64,000 nucleotides of DNA from Pseudoclavibacter helvolus (GCF_014191305.1 NZ_JACHWJ010000001.1:744001-808000), one strand, 5' to 3'; numbered from the stretch's first letter, positions 1 through 9,264 are shown. Notes: a model not told the origin generated them from the letters alone. Numbers and translations: made by a program.

Positions 1-628
1 CGGCGACAGCGGGCCACCCGCCGAGGCCGAGTTCGGCGGAGAGCGCCCCCTCGTTCATCTGCGCGCCCACGGTGAGGCGCGGGTCCTGCGCGTGCTGGGC
101 GACGACTCCCCCGAAGGCCTTCACGTACTCGAGGGCGCGACGCATGATGAGCGGGTCGAACACGCACTTGCCGTCATCCGAGAAGACGCGCACCTCCGCG
201 TTGGACTGCGCCATGGCACCGATCTCGGAGAGCCGCTCGCCCTCGAGGCCCACGGTCACGGCGCCGATAGGCCGGACGTCTGCGTAGCCAGCGGCGCGGC
301 CGAGGGCAGCAACTGCCTCGACGACTCCGGCCGTGTCCTGGACCGGGGACGTGTTCGCCATGGCGAAGACCGTCGTGTAGCCGCCGAAGGCCGCTGCGCG
401 CGTTCCGGTCAGCACTGTTTCGCTTGACTCGAAGCCAGGCTCGCGCAGGTGGGTGTGCAGGTCGACGAGGCCCGGCAGCAGCACAAGGCCCTCGACATCG
501 ATCGCGCTCTCCACACCGTCGAGCGAGAGGCTCCCGGCCGGAGCGACCTCATCGATCGAGGTTCCAGTGACGAGCACGTCTACAGGGTCGATGCCGAGCA
601 ACTTGGCGCCTCGGTACAGCGTGGTCAT
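1..628 (-). CDS. pyrC: Dihydroorotase, 3' part cut by window edge
   Basis: Third step of de novo pyrimidine synthesis, cyclising carbamoyl-aspartate to dihydroorotate in the cytoplasm. Reading from ATG at 628, the protein opens MTTLYRGAKLLGIDPVDVLV and soon shows the zinc-binding amidohydrolase motif DLHTHLREPG (about residues 56-65). A further conserved stretch, VFAMANTSPVQDT, lies near residue 88. The frame stays open to base 1, so the C-terminal half, with the remaining histidine ligands and catalytic Asp, lies outside the window. It sits 29 bp downstream of pyrB in the pyrR-pyrB-pyrC operon and is probably co-transcribed. Identification is firm. Confidence 0.93.
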   Translation of the reverse strand, partial: MTTLYRGAKLLGIDPVDVLVTGTSIDEVAPAGSLSLDGVESAIDVEGLVLLPGLVDLHTHLREPGFESSETVLTGTRAAAFGGYTTVFAMANTSPVQDTAGVVEAVAALGRAAGYADVRPIGAVTVGLEGERLSEIGAMAQSNAEVRVFSDDGKCVFDPLIMRRALEYVKAFGGVVAQHAQDPRLTVGAQMNEGALSAELGLGGWPAVA

Positions 629-657
629 GGTGCCTTTCTCGTTTCCTTGGCCCTCGT

Positions 658-1617
658 TCACGATGCGCTCCCCGCGCGTTCTCCCGAGCACAGCACGTAC
701 AGCGCTGCCATGCGGACGGCGACGCCGTTCGCAACCTGCTCGAGCACTGTCGACTGCGGGGAGTCGGCTGCGATGGAGGAGATCTCCAGCCCTCGATTCA
801 TAGGGCCGGGATGCATGACCATCGTAGCGTCGGGCAGGCTCCGGAAGCGGGCCTCGCCGAGTCCCCAGTTCTTCGCGTACTCGCGGGTGTTCGGGAAGAA
901 CGCGTCGTGCATCCGCTCTGCCTGGATGCGCAGGAGCATGACCGCGGTCGGGTCTGTGGCGAGCGCGCCGTCGAGGTCGCTCGTGATGGTCGCTGGCCAG
1001 GCCTCCGTGCGGACGGGAACCAGCGTCGGCGGGCCGACGAGCGTGACCTTTGCGCCAAGCGTGGTGAGGAGCCAGACGTTCGACCGCGCAACCCGCGAGT
1101 GCAGGATGTCGCCGACGATGACGATGTGGCAGCCGTCGAGGCCCTTGCCGCGAGCCGCAGCACGCCCGTGCACGCGACGCCGGAGCGTGAACGCGTCGAG
1201 GAGCGCCTGCGTGGGGTGCTCGTGCATCCCGTCGCCCGCGTTCAGGATGGGGGCGTCGATCCAGTCACGTTCTGCGAGGAGCTGCGGCGCACCACTCGAG
1301 GGATGCCTGATGACGACGGCGTCCGCGCCGATGGCCTTGAGCGTCTGCGCCGTGTCCTTCAGCGACTCGCCCTTCGAGACGCTCGACCCCTTGGCTCCGA
1401 AGTTGATGACGTCGGCCGAGAGCCGCTTCTCTGCAGCCTCGAAGGAGATTCGCGTCCGAGTCGAGTCCTCGTAGAACAGGTTCACCACCGTGATGCCACG
1501 CAGCGCCGGCAGCTTCTTGACCTCGCGGTCGCCGACGTCGGACATGTCCTCTGCGATGTCGAGCAGCATGATCGCGTCGTCGCGCGACATTCCCTTGGTT
1601 GAGAGCAGGTGCTTCAC
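658..1617 (-). CDS. pyrB: Aspartate carbamoyltransferase catalytic chain
   Basis: Condenses carbamoyl phosphate with aspartate, the committed step of pyrimidine synthesis. The 319-residue length is normal. [13 protein letters not shown] (about residues 48-60) is the carbamoyl-phosphate loop with the STRTR signature, HPTQALLD follows mid-protein, and a C-terminal [10 protein letters not shown] stretch binds the second substrate. The ATG start overlaps the pyrR stop by 4 bases (ATGA), which implies translational coupling. No pyrI-like regulatory chain is next to it, as usual in actinobacteria, so control is expected at the mRNA level through PyrR. Confidence 0.96.
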   Translation of the reverse strand: MKHLLSTKGMSRDDAIMLLDIAEDMSDVGDREVKKLPALRGITVVNLFYEDSTRTRISFEAAEKRLSADVINFGAKGSSVSKGESLKDTAQTLKAIGADAVVIRHPSSGAPQLLAERDWIDAPILNAGDGMHEHPTQALLDAFTLRRRVHGRAAARGKGLDGCHIVIVGDILHSRVARSNVWLLTTLGAKVTLVGPPTLVPVRTEAWPATITSDLDGALATDPTAVMLLRIQAERMHDAFFPNTREYAKNWGLGEARFRSLPDATMVMHPGPMNRGLEISSIAADSPQSTVLEQVANGVAVRMAALYVLCSGERAGSAS

Positions 1618-2177
1618 GCGCGTCCCCCGTCCGTGATGACAACCCGGTCGCCGCCGTCGAGCTCGGTGAGCTCGACGCCGATGCGCTCGCTGCGGGCCGA
1701 CGGCAGATTCTTGCCCACGTAGTCGGCGCGGATCGGGAGCTCGCGGTGACCCCGGTCGACGAGGACGGCGAGCTGCACGGCACGGGGGCGCCCGGTGTCG
1801 CTCAGCGCGTCAAGGGCGGCGCGGACGGTCCTACCAGAGAACAGCACGTCGTCGACGAGCACGACGGTCTTGCCGTCGATTCCGCCGACGGGAATGTACG
1901 TGGGCTGCGACACGCGTGCCGGCCCTCTGCGCAGGTCGTCTCGGTACATCGTGACGTCTAGCGCGCCTGCGATGTCGGCGGCTTCGACGTGAATTCCGTT
2001 CGTGGCCTCAAAGCCAGCAATGAGGCTGGCGAGGCGCTTCGCGAGGGGAACTCCGCGGCTCGGGATGCCGAGCAGCAGCAGGTCGTTGGACCCGCGGTTC
2101 TGCTCGAGGATCTGGTGCGCGATGCGCACAAGGGCTCGTTGAACGTCGTCGTGGTTCAGCACGGTTCGCTGTGACAC
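1614..2177 (-). CDS. pyrR: Bifunctional pyr operon regulator / uracil phosphoribosyltransferase
   Basis: PyrR binds pyr mRNA when UMP is high and often has uracil phosphoribosyltransferase activity. The 187-residue protein has the PRPP-binding motif [19 protein letters not shown] (about residues 107-125) and a basic N-terminal half suited to RNA binding. The start is GTG at 2177, six bases after a strong AAGGAGG ribosome site. That site is the 3' arm of a predicted hairpin carrying a PyrR-loop sequence (separate entry), so this first gene of the operon is likely autoregulated at translation. pyrB follows with a 4-base overlap. Confidence 0.95.
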   Translation of the reverse strand: MSQRTVLNHDDVQRALVRIAHQILEQNRGSNDLLLLGIPSRGVPLAKRLASLIAGFEATNGIHVEAADIAGALDVTMYRDDLRRGPARVSQPTYIPVGGIDGKTVVLVDDVLFSGRTVRAALDALSDTGRPRAVQLAVLVDRGHRELPIRADYVGKNLPSARSERIGVELTELDGGDRVVITDGGRA

Positions 2178-2182
2178 GTCGA

Positions 2183-2217
2183 CCTCCTTCCCCGCCTCAC
2201 TGGACGGTGTTAAAGGA
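2183..2217 (-). promoter_or_regulatory. PyrR-binding hairpin masking the pyrR ribosome site
   Basis: On the minus strand a UCCUU (plus 2213-2217) can pair with the AAGGA of the pyrR Shine-Dalgarno (plus 2185-2189). The enclosed loop reads CGUCCAGUGAGGCG (plus 2193-2206). It fits the PyrR-loop consensus known from Bacillus (ARUCCNGNGAGGYU) at all but the two end positions. Binding of PyrR-UMP would stabilise the hairpin and block initiation, the translational mechanism described for Mycobacterium smegmatis pyr. The pairing and the consensus match are visible in the sequence; regulation is inferred. Confidence 0.75.
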
Positions 2218-2230
2218 TGTCTGGGATGAG

Positions 2231-2263
2231 GGACACCCCTCGACCGAGGTCTTGAGGGTGTCC
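2231..2263 (-). other. Hairpin in the pyr leader
   Basis: Inverted repeat GGACACCCCTC / GAGGGTGTCC with about a 12-base loop, between nusB and pyrR. No T-run follows it on the minus strand, so it is not a canonical terminator. It lies 13 bases upstream of the PyrR hairpin and may be part of the leader fold. Confidence 0.4.
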
Positions 2264-2276
2264 GGAGCCTGACTGT

Positions 2277-2315
2277 GGCCCGGGTCCGATCGCCGAGACG
2301 AACGAGACCCAGGCC
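2277..2315 (-). terminator. Stem-loop after nusB, possible terminator
   Basis: Arms GGCCTGGGTC and GACCCGGGCC (minus strand) pair with one G-U across a 19-base loop, starting 18 bases past the nusB stop. No U-tract follows, so this is either a weak or Rho-assisted terminator or another part of the pyr leader. Confidence 0.35.
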
Positions 2316-2332
2316 ACAAGCCTAGCATCGGG

Positions 2333-2740
2333 CTACTGCTCGCTGATGCGACCGAGCACTCCGTGGATGAACTTCCCCGAGGCGTCCGTCGAGTACTCGC
2401 CAGCAGCGCTGACGGCCTCGGTGATCGCGACTGCGGCAGGGATCTCGTCGTTGTACTTGAGCTCCCAGATCGCCACCCGGAGGATCGACCGGTCGAGGGC
2501 TGGCATCCGCTCGAGCGTCCAGTCACGCGCGGTCTCGACGATGTAGCCGTCGATCTCGTCGGCGTGCTCGATGACACCGAGCACGATCTCCCTGGCGTAG
2601 CGCCAGCTCGCCGCGCGGTCGGGCTCGTCTGCGGCCCGTTCCGCCTCCTGCCCGAGGAGCTCGGGGATGGGCGTCCCGCGGACGTCGGAGGCGAAGAGGA
2701 TGTCCATGGCGCGCTTGCGCGCCTTCGTGCGTGCGCTCAC
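2333..2740 (-). CDS. nusB: Transcription antitermination factor NusB
   Basis: NusB pairs with NusE (S10) on boxA RNA during rRNA transcription. The 135-residue, mostly helical protein begins MSARTKARKRAMDILFASDV, the typical basic N-terminus, and has the conserved LPALDRSILRVAIWELKY-like block (here MPALDRSILRVAIWEL) around residue 80. The GTG start at 2740 shares its G with the efp stop (TAGTG), so efp and nusB are translationally coupled, as in many actinobacteria. Confidence 0.93.
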   Translation of the reverse strand: MSARTKARKRAMDILFASDVRGTPIPELLGQEAERAADEPDRAASWRYAREIVLGVIEHADEIDGYIVETARDWTLERMPALDRSILRVAIWELKYNDEIPAAVAITEAVSAAGEYSTDASGKFIHGVLGRISEQ

Positions 2741-3303
2741 TAGTCGTTGACGCGGCCCAGGTAGTCGCCCGTGCGGGTGTCGATCTTCACCTTGGTGCCC
2801 GCGTCCACGAACAGTGGCACCTGGATCTCGGCGCCCGTCTCCACGGTTGCCGGCTTGGTGCCCGCGTTGGAGCGGTCGCCCTGCAGGCCCGGCTCGGTGT
2901 ACGTGATCTCCAGCACAACCGACGGCGGGAGCTCGATGTAGAGCGGCTCGCCCTCGTTCAGCGCGATCTGCACGCTCTGCTGCTCGAGCATGTACTTCGC
3001 GGCGTCGCCCACGATCCGCTCGTCGAGCGTGATCTGGTCGTAGTCGGTCTGGTCCATGAAGACGTAGCCGTCGCCGTCACGGTAGAGGTACTGGAAGTCG
3101 CGGCGGTCGACCGTCGCGGTCTCGATCTTGGCGCCGGCGTTGAACGTGCGGTCGACGGTCTTGCCGCTGACGACCTGCTTGAGCTTGGTGCGCACGAACG
3201 CACCGCCCTTGCCAGGCTTGACGTGCTGGAAGTCGATGACCTGCCAGAGTTGCTTCTCGATGAGAAGCACAACGCCGTTCTTGATGTCTGCCGTAGTTGC
3301 CAT
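2740..3303 (-). CDS. efp: Elongation factor P
   Basis: EF-P enters the ribosomal E-site and rescues polyproline stalls. At 187 residues it has the family length and three-domain content. The N-terminal KOW-like domain has the exposed loop [15 protein letters not shown] (about residues 29-43), whose tip lysine (PGKGG) is the usual functional position, and the C-terminal domain ends with [13 protein letters not shown]. aroQ lies 116 bp upstream and nusB overlaps downstream, a standard order. No modification enzymes are nearby. Confidence 0.95.
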   Translation of the reverse strand: MATTADIKNGVVLLIEKQLWQVIDFQHVKPGKGGAFVRTKLKQVVSGKTVDRTFNAGAKIETATVDRRDFQYLYRDGDGYVFMDQTDYDQITLDERIVGDAAKYMLEQQSVQIALNEGEPLYIELPPSVVLEITYTEPGLQGDRSNAGTKPATVETGAEIQVPLFVDAGTKVKIDTRTGDYLGRVND

Positions 3304-3419
3304 GGAAGTTTCTCCGTGTCCATCCCGCGGTGGTGCGGGATTCTTCAGTTATCGGCACCTGGTTGAGGTACGCGCGAGCTGTCGGCGCGAGGCTTTCGCC
3401 CCAGCGGCCCCGGAGAAGT

Positions 3420-3887
3420 CTAGTGCAGGGTGTCGCGCGAGTACCGATTCGCCTCGCTCAGGGCGCGGATGCCCTCGAAGGCGGCGAGGTACGACCCCGC
3501 ACCGAGGCCCGCGACGACGCCAGTGGCAACCCCGGAGATGACGCTCGTGTGTCGGAACGTCTCGCGGGCGTGCGGGTTCGACAGGTGGACCTCGATGACC
3601 GGGGTCCCTGTCTCCGTGACGATGGAGACGGCGTCGCGCAGCGCGATGGAGTAGTGAGTGAGCGCCGCAGGGTTCAGGATGACCGGGGTGCGTGCGTCCG
3701 CTGCCTCGTGCAGCCACTCGACGAGTTGCCCCTCGTAGTTGGATTGGCGCGCATCGATCTCGAAGTCGCTGCCCGCCGCTGTCCTCAGGAGTTCTTCGAT
3801 GTCGGCAAGCGTCTGCGTGCCGTACGTCTCTGGCTCCCTGGTGCCGAGTCGGTCGAGGTTCGGGCCGCCGAGGACGAGAATGCGCAT
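3420..3887 (-). CDS. aroQ: Type II 3-dehydroquinate dehydratase
   Basis: Third step of the shikimate pathway. The 155-residue protein carries the type II markers GGPNLDRLGTREPETYG near the N-terminus (catalytic Tyr and flexible loop Arg), QSNYEGQLVEW, NPAALTHYSIALRDA and EVHLSNPHARETFRH (catalytic His). The usual NLNLLG is NLDRLG here, a mild departure. Its start lies 22 bp downstream of the decayed HAD gene. aroB, aroK, aroC and aroE are 2.5 kb away, separated by non-pathway genes. Confidence 0.93.
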   Translation of the reverse strand: MRILVLGGPNLDRLGTREPETYGTQTLADIEELLRTAAGSDFEIDARQSNYEGQLVEWLHEAADARTPVILNPAALTHYSIALRDAVSIVTETGTPVIEVHLSNPHARETFRHTSVISGVATGVVAGLGAGSYLAAFEGIRALSEANRYSRDTLH

Positions 3888-3909
3888 GGCGGCCAGTCTA
3901 GCGACGAGG

Positions 3910-4778
3910 TCAGGCGAAGGCCGCCGACTGGACGACGGACTCGTCGGCGTCGATCAGTCCGTTGCGCACGAAGGCGTTCCAGACTCCGTTGTCGTCCACG
4001 CCCGTCGTCACCTGGTCGGCATGAGCCTTGATTGCGTCAGGGCGTTGCCCATGGCGACGCCAACGCCCGTGAGCTCCAACATTTCCACGTCGTTGATGCT
4101 GTCGCCGATGCCGATGGTGTCCGCCGGGTCGAGGCCCTTGAGACGACAGACCTCGAGGATCGCGCTGCCCTTGTTGACGTCGCGCTACAGCAGTTCGCCG
4201 CTGTGCGGACCGAGCACTGGCACGGTGGCGTTGATGATGTCGAAGCGCCCCTCGAACGCCGCCCTGATGTCGTCGATCGGGGTCGCGGCGCTCAGGAAGC
4301 ACATCTTGCCGATGTCGTCGCGCAGCACCTGCCCGCCTTCGTCGAAGAACTTCTCGAACTGCACCTGGCCGTCCGCCTCGACCCGATTGGACTCGGCGAG
4401 CTCCGCGGCGAGCAGCCTGCGCAGGTGCGCACGGAATCCAGGGCTCGCGACCACCGCCGAGTCGCTCTGCACGTAGAAGTCGATGCCGGCCCGCGTGAAG
4501 TAGTCGATCGCGAACGCGGCATCCTCAATGGGCATCGTGCGCGAGACGCGTGTCTCTCCGTCGAGCCACACGAAGCTGCCGCCAGCGCTCACGATCCCGT
4601 CGAAGCCGATGTCGAGGATCTGCGGGTAGATCTCGGCGCGCGAGCGTCCCGTGCAGATGAAGAGCAGGTGTCCGGCTGCCCTGGCCCGGACGACCGCCTC
4701 GACGGTCGACGCCTGTATCTGCTCCTGCTCGTCGATGAGTGTTCCGTCGATGTCGAGGAACACGATGCGCCTGGTCAA
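3910..4778 (-). pseudogene. Cof-type HAD phosphatase, broken by a stop and a frameshift
   Basis: The ATG at 4778 opens MTRRIVFLDIDGTLIDEQEQ with the HAD nucleophile motif DIDGT. The frame stops at TAG (4185-4187) right after GELL, but the following codons continue the family: RDVNKGSAILEVC, then the metal motif GIGDSINDVEM. Near 4038-4041 a one-base deletion (CTGAC for an expected CTGGAC) shifts the frame. The correct C-terminus DAIKAHADQVTTGVDDNGVW follows in another frame to the stop at 3910. Glu or Gln to amber plus a one-base loss means the gene is dead unless both are sequence errors. The family dephosphorylates small sugar or vitamin phosphates. Confidence 0.85.
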
Positions 4779-4901
4779 CTGGGTCCTTTGCAGAGTGGAT
4801 TCGTTGGGCCGCCGCGGGCCCGCCGTCCAGGCTAGACGATGGTCCGTCCACGCCGGCTCGGTCGGCTGGCGGTTGAACCGGTGTGCGCCTAGCCTCTGAG
4901 C

Positions 4902-5738
4902 ATGGTTGCAGACCGCAGGATTCTGGCCGATGAGCCTGCTTCACCCGTATCGCTCGAGCGCGCGACCGCTGCGCTGCGGGCGAGTTGGCCCGCGCTCGAC
5001 GCCCGACTCGTCGGCGGGTGGCACCTGGGTTTCTCCGAGGGGTTCACGAGGCGCGCCAACAGTGTGTGGATGCTCGGCGAGGTGCCAGACGCCCAGGCCG
5101 CGATAGGCGAGGTTGAGGAGGCATACCGGGTGCGCGGGCTCCCGAGCCGGTTCCTCACGACCGATTCGAGCGCGGAGACCGAGGTCGCCGCGCTGCGAGC
5201 ATTCGGCTACGTGCCCGCGCTCACGGGGAGGATCCTCGCCACACCGACAAGCGGAACGGATGCGGGCAGTGCTGCTCAGGGAGCCGGACGGCGGGGGCCC
5301 TTGACCTCGGGAACCGCCGCCGTCTCGAGGACCGGGTCGGAGCTACCAGCCGAGTGGCTTGACGCCTGGCTGAGTTGGAACGGTCGGCGTCTGCCGAGCG
5401 ATCGTCGGCTTGCCCCACGCATCCTCGGTGCAACCCGCTCCACGTTCCTCGAAGTGCGGGCCGAGGGGACCCTGGCCGCGCTGGCGCGTCTCACGATTGC
5501 CGATGACACCGCCGTGATCGACTGCCTGGTCACGGACAGCGGAAGGCGCGGGCGGGGCTACGGTCGCCTGCTCGTCGACCTCGCGAAGCGGGAGGCTGCG
5601 GAGCAGGGAGCGCTTGCGTGCCTCGCCATGGTCGTTGACAGCAACGCCGCTTCCCTGCACCTGTTCGCTCGGGCGGGGTTCAGCGAGCTCGGCGCGTTCC
5701 GGTACCTCGAGGGACCAGACCGCAACAGCTGCTGCTGA
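4902..5738 (+). CDS. GNAT-family N-acetyltransferase, two-domain
   Basis: 278 residues. The N-terminal half has GGWHLGFSEGFTRRANSVW (about residues 38-56), seen in actinobacterial double-GNAT proteins. The C-terminal half has the acetyl-CoA motif A, RRGRGYGRLLVDLAKREA (about residues 216-233), and the terminal MVVDSNAASLHLFARAGF. It transfers acetyl from acetyl-CoA to an amine; the substrate cannot be told. It is the first of two plus-strand genes that, with the broken HAD gene, interrupt the aro-efp-nusB order. Confidence 0.8.
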   Translation: MVADRRILADEPASPVSLERATAALRASWPALDARLVGGWHLGFSEGFTRRANSVWMLGEVPDAQAAIGEVEEAYRVRGLPSRFLTTDSSAETEVAALRAFGYVPALTGRILATPTSGTDAGSAAQGAGRRGPLTSGTAAVSRTGSELPAEWLDAWLSWNGRRLPSDRRLAPRILGATRSTFLEVRAEGTLAALARLTIADDTAVIDCLVTDSGRRGRGYGRLLVDLAKREAAEQGALACLAMVVDSNAASLHLFARAGFSELGAFRYLEGPDRNSCC

Positions 5739-5814
5739 CGTCGGAACCTCAGAGCCCCGCTTCAGCACCCGGCAGTAGGTTTCTGAATCCGACAGGAGTT
5801 GAGAGGGGCACCCC

Positions 5815-6405
5815 ATGCGTGAACTGGTCTACTACGTCGCAACCAGCATCGACGGCTACATCGCCGACCCGAGCGGGGGCTACGGCGCCTTCCCAATGGA
5901 GGGCGACCACATGGCTGCCGTCATGGACGAATATGCCGACGCGCTGCCTGGGCATGTGCTCGACGCCCTCGGGATCGAGGCACCAGGCACGAGGTTCGAC
6001 ACCGTGATCCTGGGATGGAACACGCTGCGTCCAGCCCTCGAGATCGGCATCGAGAGCCCGTACCCGCACTTGCGCCAGTTCGTCGCGAGCCGCAGCGAAC
6101 GACGCGTTGCGGACGGCGTCACGCTCACCGACGACCCGGTGCGGGCTGTCCGTGAGCTCAAACGCGAAGACGGGCTGCCGATCTGGCTCTGCGGAGGCGG
6201 CGACCTCGCAGGCTCGCTCCTCAGCGAGATCGACCGCCTCATCCTGAAGCGGAACCCTGTGGTCTTCGGGGCTGGGATTCCGCTCTTCGGGAACGCCGCC
6301 TATAACCCGATGCCGTTCGTTCCGACTGACGCCCGCCGGTTCGAGTCCGGTGTCACGATCGAAGAACTTGTTCGGGGTGCCGAGCGGGACCCGGGTGGCG
6401 TCTAG
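5815..6405 (+). CDS. Dihydrofolate reductase / RibD C-terminal family protein
   Basis: 196 residues. RELVYYVATSIDGYIADPSG at the N-terminus, VILGWNTLRPALE mid-protein and IWLCGGGDLAGSLLSEIDRL are hallmarks of the RibD_C/DHFR-like fold, an NADPH-dependent reductase of unknown substrate. ATG at 5815 follows a purine-rich GAGAGGGG. Its TAG stop overlaps the convergent aroB stop across a shared CTAG, so no separate terminator lies between them. Paralogues are common accessory genes in actinobacteria. Confidence 0.85.
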   Translation: MRELVYYVATSIDGYIADPSGGYGAFPMEGDHMAAVMDEYADALPGHVLDALGIEAPGTRFDTVILGWNTLRPALEIGIESPYPHLRQFVASRSERRVADGVTLTDDPVRAVRELKREDGLPIWLCGGGDLAGSLLSEIDRLILKRNPVVFGAGIPLFGNAAYNPMPFVPTDARRFESGVTIEELVRGAERDPGGV

Positions 6406-7484
6406 CTCGCGATCTCCTGGTAGGCCGCGAACAGCAGGCTCTCGTCTGGCGCCCGCATGATCGTCGGGCGCGCGAGGCCGTCGAGAACAACGAATCGAAG
6501 CATGGCCCCTCGCGACTTCTTGTCACGGCGCATGGTGGCGAGCAGCGTGTTCCAGCGTCCAGCGGGGTAGCTCGTCGGCAGGCCGAGGAGCTCGAGGATC
6601 GCTTTGTGACGGTCGGCAGTCGCATCGTCCAGGCGCCCGGAGAGGCGCGCAAGTTCGGCGACGAAGGCCATCCCGATGGAGATCGCCGCGCCGTGGCGCC
6701 ACTGGTAGCGCTCAGCGTTCTCGATCGCATGCCCGAGCGTGTGCCCGTAGTTGAGGATCTCTCGAAGGCCCTGCTCGGTGAAGTCCTCGCCGACGACCCT
6801 CGCCTTCACGCGGATCGCGAGCTCGAGCACGCGCAGGAACTCCGGGGTGGTCGGATCCGTCGCCAGATTCGGGTCGCGCTCGATGATGTCGAGGATCTCC
6901 GGCTCCGCGATGAATCCGGCCTTGACCACCTCGGCGAAGCCAGCCAGGAGTTCGTTCCTCGGGAGACCGGCAAGGATCTCCGGGTCGATGACAACTCCGG
7001 CCGGGGGGTGGAATGAGCCGACGAGGTTTTTGCCCTCGTTGGTGTTCAGTCCCGTCTTCCCACCGATGGCGGCGTCGACCATCGCGAGCACGGTCGTCGG
7101 CATGTGCACGACCTTGACGCCGCGCAGCCACGTCGCGGCGATGAAGCCGCCGATGTCGCTCGTCGCTCCGCCGCCGATCGTGATGACCGCGTCAGACCTC
7201 GTGAAGTCGGCCTGGCCGAGGATCTGCCAGCAGAAGGCGGCCACCTCGATGCGCTTTGCCCCCTCAGCGTCAGGGATCTCGGCGATGAGGACCTGGTTGT
7301 ACTCGCCGACGAGCTGCTCGCGCACGCGCTCTGCCACATTCGCGAGGTGTGGGGCGTGCACGATCAGGACCTTGGCGACGCCGTCGCCCAGCAGGGCGGG
7401 CACCACAGCGGCGGCATCACTGAACTGGCCGGTCCCGATGATGATGTCGCCGTGGGCGCCGGGAACCTCGATGATCTCAGGCAA
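6402..7484 (-). CDS. aroB: 3-Dehydroquinate synthase
   Basis: Second shikimate-pathway step (DAHP to 3-dehydroquinate), using NAD and a divalent metal. The chosen start is TTG at 7484 (LPEIIEVPG), with an AAGGA ribosome site in the end of aroK. It gives 360 residues, the family norm; the longer open frame to 7586 would overlap aroK deeply. Visible motifs are GGGATSDIGGFIAATWLRG (NAD/substrate), FAEVVKAGFI (metal Glu), and NYGHTLGHAIE (metal His). It overlaps the aroK stop by 8 bases. Confidence 0.94.
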   Translation of the reverse strand: MPEIIEVPGAHGDIIIGTGQFSDAAAVVPALLGDGVAKVLIVHAPHLANVAERVREQLVGEYNQVLIAEIPDAEGAKRIEVAAFCWQILGQADFTRSDAVITIGGGATSDIGGFIAATWLRGVKVVHMPTTVLAMVDAAIGGKTGLNTNEGKNLVGSFHPPAGVVIDPEILAGLPRNELLAGFAEVVKAGFIAEPEILDIIERDPNLATDPTTPEFLRVLELAIRVKARVVGEDFTEQGLREILNYGHTLGHAIENAERYQWRHGAAISIGMAFVAELARLSGRLDDATADRHKAILELLGLPTSYPAGRWNTLLATMRRDKKSRGAMLRFVVLDGLARPTIMRAPDESLLFAAYQEIAS

Positions 7485-7992
7485 CGTCGCTTGGTCCTTC
7501 CTTGGTGTGCTGATCCAGCCACTCCGCGATGTCCTGGACAACGCGGACCATGGGCCGGAATGAGGTGTCGAAGCTCGCGTCGGCAAGACGCTCGTAGGTC
7601 TCGCGGCGAGCCTCGTAGATTTCTGTCCAGCTCTCGATGCCCGTGATGAGCGGTCGCTTCGAGTTGCCGGTGATGCGCTCCGTAATGGCTGCGGGGGTCG
7701 CCGTCAGCAGGACGACGGTGTGCCCGCCGAGGCGCTTTTGGGTCTCCGCGTCCATTACCGCACCTCCCCCGAGCGAGAGGACTTCCGTCGTCTCGAGGTG
7801 CTCGGCGATGACCTCGCGTTCAAGTCGCCTGAACTCGGCCTCCCCGTGCTTGGCGAAGATATCGGGGATGGCGCCGTGTCGATCGACGATGACCTTGTCG
7901 GTGTCCGCGTAGCTGGCATCGAGCACCTTCGCGAGGCGACGTCCCGCCCTCGACTTACCCGCGGCGGGCGGGCCGATGAGGACGACGCTCAT
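7477..7992 (-). CDS. aroK: Shikimate kinase
   Basis: Phosphorylates shikimate at O3. The 171-residue protein starts at ATG 7992 ([14 protein letters not shown]), giving a classic Walker A loop. A GTG three codons upstream is possible but less likely, because ATG 7992 overlaps the aroC stop as [15 protein letters not shown] holds the shikimate-binding Asp pair, ADFRRLE-like [11 protein letters not shown] follows, and LSLGGGAV is the conserved glycine loop. It is part of the aroE-aroC-aroK-aroB run. Confidence 0.94.
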   Translation of the reverse strand: MSVVLIGPPAAGKSRAGRRLAKVLDASYADTDKVIVDRHGAIPDIFAKHGEAEFRRLEREVIAEHLETTEVLSLGGGAVMDAETQKRLGGHTVVLLTATPAAITERITGNSKRPLITGIESWTEIYEARRETYERLADASFDTSFRPMVRVVQDIAEWLDQHTKEGPSDVA

Positions 7993-9260
7993 ACGCGCCA
8001 CTCGCTGAGCGAGTCCCCCATTGGCGTTTCGTCGACGGGTCCTGCCTGGAGCGCGGACTCTGAGACGGATTCGCTCGAAGTCCGAAGCAGTGGCGGGATG
8101 CTCGCGAGATAGCTCTCGATGTTGCGCTTCGTCTCCGCGACCGAGTCGCCGCCGAACTTCTCGAGGATGGAATCCGCGATCGTGAGCGCGACCATGGCCT
8201 CGACCACAACACCGGAAGCAGGCACGGCGCAGACGTCGGAGCGCTGGTGGTGCGCCGCGGCATCCTGGCCCGTCGCGACGTCGACGGTGTGCAGCGCCTT
8301 GGGCACCGTGGCGATGGGCTTCATCCCGGCACGCACGCGGAGAACAGTGCCAGTGGCCATGCCGCCCTCGATGCCCCCGGCGCGGTCGCTTGAACGCACG
8401 ATGGAGCCGTCGCGAACGTACAGGGGGTCATGCGCCGCCGTACCGGGGCGGCGCGTGGTCTCGAAGCCATCGCCGACCTCGACGCCCTTGATGGCCTGGA
8501 CACTCATGAGGGCCTTCGCGAGCCGGGCGTCGAGCCTGCGGTCCCAGTGCACGTAGGAACCGATTCCCGGAGGCAGACCCCAGACGAGGACCTCGGTCAC
8601 TCCCCCGAGTGTGTCGCCGCTCTTGCGGACCTCGTCGATGAGCTCGACAGCCGCAGCGGAGGTCTCCTCGTCGAAGACGCGAACCGGGTCGGCGTCAATC
8701 GCGGCGAGGTCACCGTAGCTCGGCAGTGGCGCGTCTTCGGGGACACGCACCGTGCCGATGGCAAGCGTGTGGCTCAGGGCCGTGATGCCCAGCTCGGACA
8801 GGAATCGCTTCGCGATCGCCCCGAGCGCGACGCGCGCGGCTGTCTCCCGGGCGCTCGCCCGTTCCAGGACCGGGCGAGCCTCGTCGAAGCCGTGCTTCTG
8901 CATGCCGATCAGGTCAGCGTGTCCTGGGCGAGGGCGGGTCAGCTTCGCGCCTCGGCCGGTGTCGAAGACGGCCGCGTCGACGGGCTCCGGGCTCATGACC
9001 TCGACCCACTTGGGCCACTCGGTGTTGCCGATGCGGATGCCGATGGGCGAACCCATCGTGAAGCCGTGCCTCACGCCGGCAGAGAGCGTGAGTTCATCCT
9101 GTTCGAACTTCATGCGAGCGCCGCGGCCGTGGCCGAGCTTTCGACGCGCGAGGTCGGTACGGAGATCGTCGAGGGAAAGTGGGACACCAGCCGGGAGTCC
9201 CTCGAGGATCGCAAGGAGTTCTGGGCCGTGGGATTCCCCGGCCGTGAGCCATCGAAGCAT
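7989..9260 (-). CDS. aroC: Chorismate synthase
   Basis: Last common step to aromatic amino acids, an FMN-dependent elimination from EPSP. The 423-residue protein shows [18 protein letters not shown] at the start, [12 protein letters not shown], the RPGHADL block, and [13 protein letters not shown] near residue 290. Its end overlaps aroK by 4 bases, and aroE ends 4 bases upstream of it, so all four aro genes form one transcription unit. aroA (EPSP synthase) is not in the window. Confidence 0.96.
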   Translation of the reverse strand: MLRWLTAGESHGPELLAILEGLPAGVPLSLDDLRTDLARRKLGHGRGARMKFEQDELTLSAGVRHGFTMGSPIGIRIGNTEWPKWVEVMSPEPVDAAVFDTGRGAKLTRPRPGHADLIGMQKHGFDEARPVLERASARETAARVALGAIAKRFLSELGITALSHTLAIGTVRVPEDAPLPSYGDLAAIDADPVRVFDEETSAAAVELIDEVRKSGDTLGGVTEVLVWGLPPGIGSYVHWDRRLDARLAKALMSVQAIKGVEVGDGFETTRRPGTAAHDPLYVRDGSIVRSSDRAGGIEGGMATGTVLRVRAGMKPIATVPKALHTVDVATGQDAAAHHQRSDVCAVPASGVVVEAMVALTIADSILEKFGGDSVAETKRNIESYLASIPPLLRTSSESVSESALQAGPVDETPMGDSLSEWRV

Positions 9261-9264
9261 TGGA

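Noticed and set aside
449-1474. Long plus-strand open frame over pyrB/pyrC
   Set aside because: It is the antisense shadow of pyrB and pyrC in high-GC DNA; there is no recognisable protein, and the minus-strand genes have clear motifs.
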